This document shows, one piece after another, positions 8,312 to 16,105 of a stretch of DNA of 64,000 bases (within the stretch, counting starts at the first letter, position 1; each line of letters begins with the position of its first letter). A program made the position numbers and the translations under genes. This DNA is from Microbispora catharanthi (GTDB taxonomy: Bacteria > Actinomycetota > Actinomycetes > Streptosporangiales > Streptosporangiaceae), in assembly GCF_006334915.2 (NCBI RefSeq), contig NZ_VDMA02000006.1, positions 1-64,000 of the forward strand, given 5' to 3'. The notes beneath the pieces were generated by a model, which saw only the letters and a program-made list of their open reading frames with translations, did no database searches and was not told where the DNA came from.

Positions 8312-10929
8312 CGGCTCTCTCCGATCAGGTCGAGGAACACGTCCTCCAGGCGGGGGCCGGCGCCGTTGGCGGCCGGCGCGGTGCCGAGCAGGTCGCCGAC
8401 CGGCCCGGCCGACACCAGCCGCCCGCGGTGCATGACGACCACATGGGTGCAGGTCTGCTCGACCTCGGCGAGCATGTGGCTGGAGACGATGACGGTGCGC
8501 CCCCGCTCGGCGTACGCCTTGAGCACCCGGCGCATCTCCGCGATCTGCGGCGGGTCGAGGCCGTTGGTCGGCTCGTCCAGCACGAGCAGGTCGGGGAGGC
8601 CGAGCATGGCCTGCGCGATGGCGAGGCGCTGGCGCATGCCCTGGGAATAGGTGCGCACCGCGCGCTCCAGGGCCGCGCCGAGCCCGGCGATCTCCAGCGC
8701 CTCCTCCATGCGGGCGTCCTGCGGCGGTCGTCCCGTGGCCTGCCAGTACAGCTCCAGGTTGGCCCGGCCGGACAGGTGCGGCAGGAAGCCCGGCCCCTCG
8801 ACGAACGACCCCAGCCGCGACAACACCGGAGCCCCCGGCCGCACACGGGTGCCGAAGATCCGGATCTCGCCCTCGTCGGGGTGGATGAGACCCATCAGCA
8901 TGCGCATGGTGGTGGTCTTGCCCGCGCCGTTCGGCCCGAGCAGGCCGAGCACTTGGCCCTTCTCGACCCGGAACGACAGGCCGTCGACCGCCCGCTCGCC
9001 GTTGCGGTAGCGCTTGCCCAGCCCGCTGATCACCAAGGGCACATCGGCCGACTCGGCGTCCACCGCCGGGTCGTCGCCCGCGTCCCCGCCGCGCCTGGCC
9101 CTGCCGGTCAGCAGGAGCACGGCCGCGACCGCGATCGCGGCGAGCGGCATGGCCCACGTCCACCACGCCGGGCCGGTGGCGGGCGTCCGCAGCGCCGCGT
9201 CCCCGGGCAGCTCCAGCGTGGGGGACTCCAGCGCGACGCGGTAGACGGCGGGGGCGGCGGGCGTCGCGTAGCCGAGATCGGTGGTCGAGACGACGACTCG
9301 CATCCTGTGCCCCGCGTCGAAGCGCCTGTCGATGGCCGGAAGCGTCACGGTGACCGGCGTGCCCGCCTCGCTCGCGGTTACCCGCAGTGGAGAGACGAGG
9401 CTCGACGGGAGCACCGGAAGGGACCCTCCGGAGACGTCGTAGAGCTTGGCGAACAGCGTGGCCTCACCCGTGCCGTACACCCTGATCGTGACGGTCGGGC
9501 TGCCGGTGACCTGCGCGGGCCTGGTCAGCGGGGCGGACTCGAAGGCGGCCGCCTGGCCGGGCATGTCCAGCGCGATCGACGCGCCGCCGCCGTTTCCGCC
9601 GAGCAGCCCGCCGAGGCCGGGGACCGCCGAGATCGACGACGGCGACCCGCCCGCCGGGTTGGCGATCGGCTGCTGGGGGCCGTTGAGCGCGACCGTGGTG
9701 CGCTCCCCGCCCGGCAGGCCGGGGTAGCGGTCGGCGGTGGCGTGCAGGAGCACGGGGCGGCGCGTGCCCGGGTCCCGCCCGCCGTCCCTGGTCACGGTGA
9801 ACGCCGTCGAGTCGCCCTCGCCGGCGGAGGACCCCTTGAGGTAGCGGTCGAACCAGCCGGTCGTACGGTCGGACAGCCAGTCCGCCTCGCCGTCGCCGCC
9901 GTCATGGCCGCCGTTGAACCAGGCGACCTCGACCGGAGCGCCGGTGGCGGCGATGGCCCGGGCGTTGGCGTCGGCGTGCGAAAGCGGGAACAGCGAGTCG
10001 CGCTGGCCCTGGATCAGCAGCGTCGGCACCTTGATCCGGCCGGGCACCGAGATCGGGCTCGACCGCCGCAGGAGATCGACCGCCTCCTTGGTGGCCCGGC
10101 CGGTCTCGGCCACCTTCTGGTACATCTCGCAGATCTGCGGCAGGAACCGCCCGCACTGGACCTGCTCGATCCCGGGCGTCCGCCCGGTCACCCGGCCCCC
10201 GGACGTGTCGCCTGCGGAGCCCGAAGCCGCGCCGGCGAGGCCGGCCAGACCGCCCGCGCCGAGGCCGCCGTCCGGGGCCAGCCGATCGGCGGCGGCGCTG
10301 AAGAAGATGCCGGCCCACATCTTCTTGAAGACGCCGTTGAGCGGACCCTTGCCCGAGGCGTCGGGGAAGAGCGCGTCGGCGAGGTCGTACCAGGTGATCT
10401 GGGGGACGATCGCGTCGACGCGGCTGTCGTAGGCCGCGGCCATCAGCGCGATCGCCCCGCCGTACGAGCCGCCGGCGATCCCGACGCGCGGGTCGCCCGG
10501 GGCGTCGAGACGCACTTCGGGGCGTTTGGCCAGCCAGTCGATCAGCCCCCGCATGTCCTTGACCTCGTAGTCGGGGGAGTTGAGCGCGATCTGCCCGGTC
10601 GAGCGGCCGAACCCGCGGGCCGACCAGGTCAGCACGGCGTAGCCCTGCGCGGCGAGCCGTCCCGCCTGCTCGCGCATGCTCTCCTTGCTGCCGCCGAAGC
10701 CGTGGGCGAGCAGCACGGCCGGAGCCCTGCCGCCGGAGGCCGGGGGATAGAAGGTGGCGTCGAGATCGACGTGCTGGTCGTCGGCCGGTCCGTCGACGAC
10801 GGGGATGACCAGGCCACGTCCCTTCACCACGGGGCCAGAGGGCCATAGAGCCCACGCCACGCCTCCGGCCATCAGGATGACCAGCGTGACCACGATCGCG
10901 AGGGCACGCCGCCCACCCGGAAACGTCAT
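8308..10929 (-). CDS. fusion of exported alpha/beta-hydrolase (S15 X-Pro peptidase-like) and ABC ATPase
   Basis: 873 aa in one uninterrupted frame. Residues about 10-28 are a signal-anchor helix. Residues 40-580 form an S15/CocE-like hydrolase: nucleophile S155 in GGSYGG, D311 in QGQRDSLF, H342 in NGGHDGG, then a beta-rich C-terminal domain. A second membrane helix lies at about 590-612. Residues 630-873 are a complete ABC ATPase: Walker A GPNGAGKTTT (665), signature YSQGMRQRL (about 761), Walker B LLVLDEP (781). The predicted layout puts the hydrolase outside and the ATPase inside the membrane. It overlaps the permease gene by four bases. Similar fusions occur in actinobacterial annotations, but the coupling of enzyme and transport is not understood to my knowledge. 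Confidence 0.9.
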   Translation of the reverse strand: MTFPGGRRALAIVVTLVILMAGGVAWALWPSGPVVKGRGLVIPVVDGPADDQHVDLDATFYPPASGGRAPAVLLAHGFGGSKESMREQAGRLAAQGYAVLTWSARGFGRSTGQIALNSPDYEVKDMRGLIDWLAKRPEVRLDAPGDPRVGIAGGSYGGAIALMAAAYDSRVDAIVPQITWYDLADALFPDASGKGPLNGVFKKMWAGIFFSAAADRLAPDGGLGAGGLAGLAGAASGSAGDTSGGRVTGRTPGIEQVQCGRFLPQICEMYQKVAETGRATKEAVDLLRRSSPISVPGRIKVPTLLIQGQRDSLFPLSHADANARAIAATGAPVEVAWFNGGHDGGDGEADWLSDRTTGWFDRYLKGSSAGEGDSTAFTVTRDGGRDPGTRRPVLLHATADRYPGLPGGERTTVALNGPQQPIANPAGGSPSSISAVPGLGGLLGGNGGGASIALDMPGQAAAFESAPLTRPAQVTGSPTVTIRVYGTGEATLFAKLYDVSGGSLPVLPSSLVSPLRVTASEAGTPVTVTLPAIDRRFDAGHRMRVVVSTTDLGYATPAAPAVYRVALESPTLELPGDAALRTPATGPAWWTWAMPLAAIAVAAVLLLTGRARRGGDAGDDPAVDAESADVPLVISGLGKRYRNGERAVDGLSFRVEKGQVLGLLGPNGAGKTTTMRMLMGLIHPDEGEIRIFGTRVRPGAPVLSRLGSFVEGPGFLPHLSGRANLELYWQATGRPPQDARMEEALEIAGLGAALERAVRTYSQGMRQRLAIAQAMLGLPDLLVLDEPTNGLDPPQIAEMRRVLKAYAERGRTVIVSSHMLAEVEQTCTHVVVMHRGRLVSAGPVGDLLGTAPAANGAGPRLEDVFLDLIGESR

Positions 10930-11093
10930 GTCGCGATGCTACTTGTCTCTGCTGAGAGACCGCTGAGGAGCCGCCGCGCCTGTGGATAACCGCCACGTCA
11001 GCGGGCGCCGACCCGGTCCGCGCACGAATCGTGATGATGCATCGGGGTAAACCCTGATTGCGTCCCACCATAGGGAACGGCATCATTTCGCGC

Positions 11094-12377
11094 GTGAATG
11101 GAACGCCGCTCAAGCAGATCCCCGCTCGCGCGATCGAGTGGGCTCTTCCGTACTGGACGCGGGGGGAGGCGGGCAGGCAGACGCCGCAGGATCTTTTCCG
11201 GGTGCTCTACCTGGGCTGGCTCGCGGCGTTCGTCCTCAAGGTGCTCGGGTCGAGCTGGGACGTGTCGTGGCACTTCAGGTGGCTGCGCGACGACCTGGCC
11301 CCGCCGCATCTGCTCAACACGGTCGGCACGGTGATCGCCGTCGCGCTGACCATCGTGCACTGGTACACCGGCTACGGCGTGGACCGCACGTCCTCCCGCC
11401 TGATCGTGTGGGGCACCGGGGTCTTCCTCATCGCGATCCCGCTCGACCTGATCAACCACCGGGTCAACGGGATCGACATCACCGCGTGGAGCCCCTCTCA
11501 CGCCCTGCTGTACATCGGCACCGCACTGATGCTCGCCGGAGCGATCCGCGGCTGGTACCTCGGCTCGGGCCGGTACGCCGGGATCACCCGCGGCCGGCGT
11601 GCGCTGGTGCTGGGCGGCCTGTTCGCGTTCTTCCTGGAGAACGCGCACTTCCCCGAGTTGCAGCAGGAGTACGGCGTGCTGGAGCTGGCCTCCTGGGATC
11701 GCGGGCAGCCGTACGCCGAGCCGACGCTGCTCGAATTCGCGGCCAACCAGATGGGCCGGGGCGTCGACCGGGCCATGGTGCTCAAGTTCTCGCTGCCGAT
11801 CCCCGACGTCGTCTACGCCCTGTACGCGGGGGTCGTGGGCGTCGCGATCCTGGTCTTCGCCCGCGTCATGGTCGGCCGCCGCTACACGGCCACCGCGATC
11901 GCCGGGGTGTACGTGGCCTACCGGTGCCTGATCTGGCCGCTGCTCGTCGGTGGCGGGTTCCCGCCGTCGACCATCCCGTTCTTCTTCCTGCTCGCCGGAC
12001 TCGCCGTCGACCTGGCCTTCCTGGTGCCGATCCGGCAACTGCGGCCGCTCGTGGGCGCGCTGCTCGCCACCGCCGCGGTGTACGGAGGGCTGCTGGCGCA
12101 GGACCGGGTGCTCGAAGCCCCGCCGTACGCGCCGCGGGCCTGGCCGGTGGCGCTCGCCGCGCTGGCCGTCGTGTGGTACGCGGTGGAGTGGTTCGCCGGC
12201 CGCAAGGGGCTGACGGCCGCCGCCGCGGAGGACAGGATCGCCAAGGAGACGCGGCCCGCGGAGAGGCAGGTCACGGCCGAGCCCGGCGCGTCGCGCGATG
12301 CCGGGCCGGAGACGGCGTCCGAGGCGGCGTCCGAGGCGACCCCCGCGCCCGCCGCCGTGTCGGAGCCGACGGCCTGA
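11094..12377 (+). CDS. polytopic membrane protein with conserved-looking membrane histidines
   Basis: 427 aa from GTG 11094 (MNGTPLKQIP); a TTG 36 bases earlier is an alternative. About ten membrane helices between residues 30 and 370, then a hydrophilic Ala/Glu/Pro tail. Histidines sit in or next to helices (SWDVSWHFRW, IVHWYTGYG, SPSHALLY, ENAHFPELQ). I do not recognise a named family. It converges with the copD-copC genes and shares a bidirectional terminator with them. A metal- or haem-related role would fit the histidines and the neighbourhood but is inference only. Confidence 0.8.
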   Translation: MNGTPLKQIPARAIEWALPYWTRGEAGRQTPQDLFRVLYLGWLAAFVLKVLGSSWDVSWHFRWLRDDLAPPHLLNTVGTVIAVALTIVHWYTGYGVDRTSSRLIVWGTGVFLIAIPLDLINHRVNGIDITAWSPSHALLYIGTALMLAGAIRGWYLGSGRYAGITRGRRALVLGGLFAFFLENAHFPELQQEYGVLELASWDRGQPYAEPTLLEFAANQMGRGVDRAMVLKFSLPIPDVVYALYAGVVGVAILVFARVMVGRRYTATAIAGVYVAYRCLIWPLLVGGGFPPSTIPFFFLLAGLAVDLAFLVPIRQLRPLVGALLATAAVYGGLLAQDRVLEAPPYAPRAWPVALAALAVVWYAVEWFAGRKGLTAAAAEDRIAKETRPAERQVTAEPGASRDAGPETASEAASEATPAPAAVSEPTA

Positions 12378-12408
12378 CGGCCCGCATCCGCGCTCACCCG
12401 CCTTTCCT

Positions 12409-12435
12409 GAGCCGCTCCCTCGCCGGGGGCGGCTC
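12409..12435. terminator. bidirectional hairpin between membrane-protein gene and copD
   Basis: GAGCCGCTCCC, five-base loop, GGGGGCGGCTC: an 11-bp stem with one G-U wobble in the 94-base gap between two converging genes. Confidence 0.65.
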
Positions 12436-12471
12436 TCGGCGTCTCCGCGGCGGGGCGGGCTGGGCCGTGGG

Positions 12472-13518
12472 TCAGGCGACCGGGGTCTTGGTCAGCGCGA
12501 CCGCGACGCCGTACGCGAGGCCCATCACGGTGAGTTCCAAGGCCGCCCAGGCGGCGAACGCGGTCGGGGCCTGACGCGTGACCGCCGGCAGCAGCCGCCA
12601 GCGGATGTTGCCCCCCAGCAGTGCGATCACGCCGGTGAACACCGCCTTGGCGACCACGAGCCGGCCGTACCCCGTCGTGACCAGCGACGCGGGGAAGCTC
12701 TCGCCGGGCGTGAGCAGAAGCTCCACCAGGCCGTTGAAGAGCCCGGACAGCCCCACGACGACCAGCGCGTAGGTCGCCAGCCGGGAGAACCGGGGCAGCG
12801 TGCGGGCGAGCAGGTCGCGATGACGCGGCAGCAGGACGGCGAGCGCGACCAGGCCGCCCACCCAGGCACACGCCCCGATGACGTGCAGCTCCATCGAGAC
12901 CATGCTGAGGTCGTGCCAGTACCAGTTCGAGGCGTGGCCGGTGACCGGGAGCGGCAGCAGCCCGAACCCGGCGACGAGCACCCGCAGCTCGGCCGGCACC
13001 TTCTCGCCGAACCGCACCGCCAGCATCCCCACGGCGGCGCTGGCCAGGGCGCACGACGCGCTCACGATCATGCCCTGCCCCGCGCCGATGCCGTCGACGT
13101 ACGCCGCCACGTCGGGAAACGCGCCCGGGGTGACCTCGGCGGCGCTGAGGACGGCCGACACCAGCGCCGCCGCGCACCAGACCAGCGAGAACAGCACGGC
13201 CCAGTGCCGGGCCCTGGCGGCGAGCGGCTCGGTCCGGTCCGGGTCGTCGAAGCCGAGGAGCTTGGGGAGCAGGCTGAGTCCGATGGTCGCGGTGGCGGCC
13301 AGGTCGAGCACGAGCCGGACGACCGGCAGTCCGTACTCCACGATCGTGCCCGGCATGGGAAGCCCGGGCACCGTTCCTGGCAGGGTGAGCCAGGTCGCGA
13401 TCACGACCGCGAGCAGGGCGCCGGCGGTCAGCCCCGCCGCCGGGACCCGGGCGCGGGCGTGCTCGGTTCCGGAGCCGGACCGGTCCGCCGAGACGCGAGG
13501 TTCCGAGGTCGTGGTCAC
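12472..13518 (-). CDS. copD: CopD-family copper resistance membrane protein
   Basis: 348 aa, about eight to nine membrane helices. The segments GHASNWYWHDLSMVSMELHV and ACAWVGGLVALAVLLP match the CopD family, which works with CopC in handling copper at the outer face of the membrane. GTG start at 13518 overlaps the copC stop (GTGA), so copC and copD are one operon in that order. The His residues in the HASNW/WYWHD/MELHV segment are candidates for metal contact (known for the family in general; not proven here). Confidence 0.87.
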   Translation of the reverse strand: MTTTSEPRVSADRSGSGTEHARARVPAAGLTAGALLAVVIATWLTLPGTVPGLPMPGTIVEYGLPVVRLVLDLAATATIGLSLLPKLLGFDDPDRTEPLAARARHWAVLFSLVWCAAALVSAVLSAAEVTPGAFPDVAAYVDGIGAGQGMIVSASCALASAAVGMLAVRFGEKVPAELRVLVAGFGLLPLPVTGHASNWYWHDLSMVSMELHVIGACAWVGGLVALAVLLPRHRDLLARTLPRFSRLATYALVVVGLSGLFNGLVELLLTPGESFPASLVTTGYGRLVVAKAVFTGVIALLGGNIRWRLLPAVTRQAPTAFAAWAALELTVMGLAYGVAVALTKTPVA

Positions 13519-14495
13519 GCGGCGCCGCCCGAGGCCGGGGAGCTTCCTGCACCGGTCCCGGCGGCGGTGGAGCGTCCGGCGGCCGGGCCTTCCGCCCCGG
13601 ATTCCGCCGCCGGTGCCCCCGCTGCCTCTGTCTCCGACGCGGGTGTGTCCGACGCGGGTGTGTCCGACGGCTCCGGGCCGCCCGGAGAGGCCGCCCGTGG
13701 CGTCCCCGCCGCCGGGGGAGCCGGGATCGTCCCGTCGCGCAGGCGCCGGTCGTGCCGCACGAGCACGCGGGCGCACAGCGCCAGCAGCGCGGCGGTGACG
13801 GCCAGCAGCCCCCATACCCAGCTTCCGCCGCCCTGACCGGCCGTCCCCACGCCGGCCGTCCCCACGCCGGCCGTCCCCACGCCGGCCGTCCCCACGCCGG
13901 CCGTCCCCCCGCCGGTCGTCGGAGCGCCGGGGTTCGCGGTGACGGGGTTCGCCGTGCCGGGCGCGGGGGTGGTGGTCGGCGCGGTGACCGCCCCGGGGGC
14001 CGCGCCCCCGCCGGTCACGGTGAACTTCACGGCGCCGGTGACGGGGTGGCCGTCGTTCGACACGATGCGGTAGCCGATCGCGTACGCCCCCGCGGGGGTG
14101 CCCGTCCGCACACCGATGGAGACGTTCCTGCCGTCCACCGTGATCTCGCCCTGCTCGTAGTGGGCGCCGTCCGGCCCGGTGACGGCGAGCCGCGCGAAGT
14201 CGCGGCGTACGGCCTGGTCGAAGGTGAGCGTCACCGAGGCGGGCATGGCGCCGAGGACCGCGCCGTCCATGGGGTCGCTGGCGACGAGCACGTCGTGGGC
14301 CCGCGCGGGCGTCGCGATCAGCATCACCGAGAGCAGAGCCAGCAGCGGCACGGCGAGCGCCCGCAGCCGGCCACGCGCCACGGCGAGCACCCGCGGCGGG
14401 TTACGCGGCGGGACGGCGCGCGCGGCCGCCGGGGGCGGAGCGGTCCGTCCGGTCCTTCGCCGACCGCCGCGCGTGGTCGGGGCGTCGTTGCACAT
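13515..14495 (-). CDS. copC: CopC-family copper-binding exported protein with repeat linker
   Basis: 326 aa. A long basic N-region is followed by a hydrophobic signal segment ending ATPARA, and the predicted mature protein starts HDVLVASDP, the N-terminal His expected as a Cu(II) ligand in CopC. VSNDGHPVTG carries the second conserved Asp/His pair. After the beta-sandwich (to about residue 225) comes a linker with five copies of a five-residue GVGTA unit, one membrane helix (WVWGLLAVTAALLALCARV) and a cytosolic Ala/Pro/Ser-rich tail. So this CopC is membrane-anchored. ATG 14495 chosen; further upstream codons are not protein-like. Confidence 0.87.
   Translation of the reverse strand: MCNDAPTTRGGRRRTGRTAPPPAAARAVPPRNPPRVLAVARGRLRALAVPLLALLSVMLIATPARAHDVLVASDPMDGAVLGAMPASVTLTFDQAVRRDFARLAVTGPDGAHYEQGEITVDGRNVSIGVRTGTPAGAYAIGYRIVSNDGHPVTGAVKFTVTGGGAAPGAVTAPTTTPAPGTANPVTANPGAPTTGGGTAGVGTAGVGTAGVGTAGVGTAGQGGGSWVWGLLAVTAALLALCARVLVRHDRRLRDGTIPAPPAAGTPRAASPGGPEPSDTPASDTPASETEAAGAPAAESGAEGPAAGRSTAAGTGAGSSPASGGAA
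13841..13915 (-). repeat. 15-bp tandem repeat x5 in the copC linker
   Basis: Unit CCGTCCCCACGCCGG on the plus strand, four perfect copies plus a fifth with one mismatch, encoding GVGTA repeats between the copper-binding domain and the membrane anchor. A second, shorter 15-bp repeat encodes SDTPA units near the C-terminus (about 13628-13672). Confidence 0.92.
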
Positions 14496-14707
14496 CCGGG
14501 CGACCTGGTCCACCTGCCTTGCCTTCCTTTTGCCGGCGCCGACCCAGCCATGGTCCCACTGATCGCGGCCCGTGCATGCCGCGCGGCGGACCGGCGACGG
14601 CTGCGGACCGTGCCGTGGTGATCGGTTACGGTGATGTGCCGGACGGCGTACGCATTCTCCTGGTTGAGTGGAATCCGGCCTGACGACACCGCGCGAAGGA
14701 GGGCTCA

Positions 14708-15940
14708 TTGACCCCCCAGCCGACCGTAGGCGGATCCGAGCGGAGTGCGGCGCCGGTGCGGCGCTCGCCGTGGCTGACGATCGTCGTCATCTACCTCGCC
14801 GGCGTCGTGGCGGCGATGAGCTACGGCAAGTTCGCCGCGGTCGGGCCGTCGATGGCCGGCGAGCTCGGGCTGTCGCTGTCGCAACTGGGCTGGGCGATCT
14901 CGGCGGTGGTCGGGGTGGGCGCCGTCGCGGGGCTGCCCGCGGGCTATCTGGTCCGCCGGTTCGGTGCGGGCAGGTCGCTCGTCGCCGCCCTGGCGCTGAT
15001 GGTGGCGGCGAGCGCGCTGAGCGCGGCCGCGGGAAGCTTCGCCTGGCTGCTGGCCGCCCGCGTCGCCGAGGGCGCCGGCTATCTCGTGGTCACCATCGCC
15101 TGCCCGGCGCTGGTCCTCCACCTCGCCGAAGAACGGGACCGGGGGGTCGCCCTGTCCGTCTGGGCGACGTTCGTCCCGGTGGGCATCGGCGTGAGCACCC
15201 TCGTGGGGGGCGCCGCCGGCGAGGTCCTCGGCTGGCGCGGCTGGGTGCTGCTGATCGCGGGGCTGACGCTGCTGATGACGGTGGCCGTCCGGGTGCGGCT
15301 GCCGCGGACGTCCGCCTCCGGCGCGGCCGCCGGGTCCGTGCCCGGTGCGCGGGCGCTGGCGTGGCCCGCGCTGCTCACCGTGTGTTTCTGCCTGATGGTG
15401 CTGGTGACGATGCCGGTGGTCGTGCTGCTGCCCACGCTCCTGGTCGACGAGCACGCGAGCTCCGCCGGCGCCGCCGGGGCCCTGACCTCGGCGATCTCGT
15501 TCGTCGGCGTTCTCGGCGGGCTGTCCGTGGGCGTCCTGCTCCGGCGGGGTGTGCCGCTCGCCGCGCTCGCCGTGTCCGGGCTGCTGGTCGTGCCGGCCGC
15601 CTGGCTGGTCTACGGCGCCGACGGTCCGCTGGCCGCCGCGGCAACCGGCGCGGGGATCGTCTCCCTGGAGAACGGGGTGCTGGGCGCCTTGGCCTTCGCC
15701 GCCCTTCCCTTCGTGCTGGAGCGTCTCGACCACGCCGACGTGGGCACCGGGATGGTGGCCCAGATGGGCAGCGTGGGCGCGCTCCTCGGCCCTCCGCTGT
15801 TCGGCCTCGTCGCCGGGGCCTCCGGGTTCGGGGCCGTCGTGCCGGTCATCGCCGCCGGGATGCTGGCCTCGGTCGGCGGGATGCTGCTGGTGAGCAGGAA
15901 CGTCGCCCGCCGCGCCCGGCGTCTGAGCGCGGAGGGATGA
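14708..15940 (+). CDS. MFS transporter
   Basis: 410 aa with twelve predicted membrane helices and the short loop-2 signature GYLVRRFGAGRS. The start is TTG 14708, decided by the strong ribosome-binding site GAAGGAGGG six to seven bases upstream. Resembles cyanate/nitrate-like or drug MFS carriers; the substrate cannot be read from sequence. It diverges from copC (about 210-base gap) and ends at strong hairpins shared with the chitinase gene. Confidence 0.88.
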   Translation: MTPQPTVGGSERSAAPVRRSPWLTIVVIYLAGVVAAMSYGKFAAVGPSMAGELGLSLSQLGWAISAVVGVGAVAGLPAGYLVRRFGAGRSLVAALALMVAASALSAAAGSFAWLLAARVAEGAGYLVVTIACPALVLHLAEERDRGVALSVWATFVPVGIGVSTLVGGAAGEVLGWRGWVLLIAGLTLLMTVAVRVRLPRTSASGAAAGSVPGARALAWPALLTVCFCLMVLVTMPVVVLLPTLLVDEHASSAGAAGALTSAISFVGVLGGLSVGVLLRRGVPLAALAVSGLLVVPAAWLVYGADGPLAAAATGAGIVSLENGVLGALAFAALPFVLERLDHADVGTGMVAQMGSVGALLGPPLFGLVAGASGFGAVVPVIAAGMLASVGGMLLVSRNVARRARRLSAEG

Positions 15941-15961
15941 GAAGGTCCCGGACGGCGCGAC

Positions 15962-16004
15962 GCCCGGCGGTCTCTCGACTCGTGATCGGCTGAGACCGCC
16001 GGGC
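15962..16004. terminator. 13-bp hairpin downstream of MFS gene
   Basis: GCCCGGCGGTCTC (15962-15974) and its exact complement GAGACCGCCGGGC (15992-16004) separated by 17 bases, 21 bases after the MFS stop. Confidence 0.7.
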
Positions 16005-16057
16005 ATCGGCTCCGGGCCGTACCGGTGTCACCGGTCCGGGACGGCCCGGAGGCTGTG

Positions 16058-16092
16058 CCGTACGTCCGGGCGAGTCGCCGCGGGACGTACGG
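16058..16092. terminator. 10-bp hairpin downstream of chitinase gene
   Basis: CCGTACGTCC (16058-16067) and GGACGTACGG (16083-16092), a perfect 10-bp stem with a 15-base loop, 13 bases past the chitinase stop. With the hairpin at 15962 it separates two converging genes. Confidence 0.65.
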
Positions 16093-16105
16093 GCAGGGGC
16101 GTGGG

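Noticed and set aside
7361-9166. 601-codon frame that seems to extend the permease upstream
   Set aside because: The N-terminal half is a shadow of the ABC ATPase frame; the true permease start is the TTG at 8311 overlapping the fusion gene stop.
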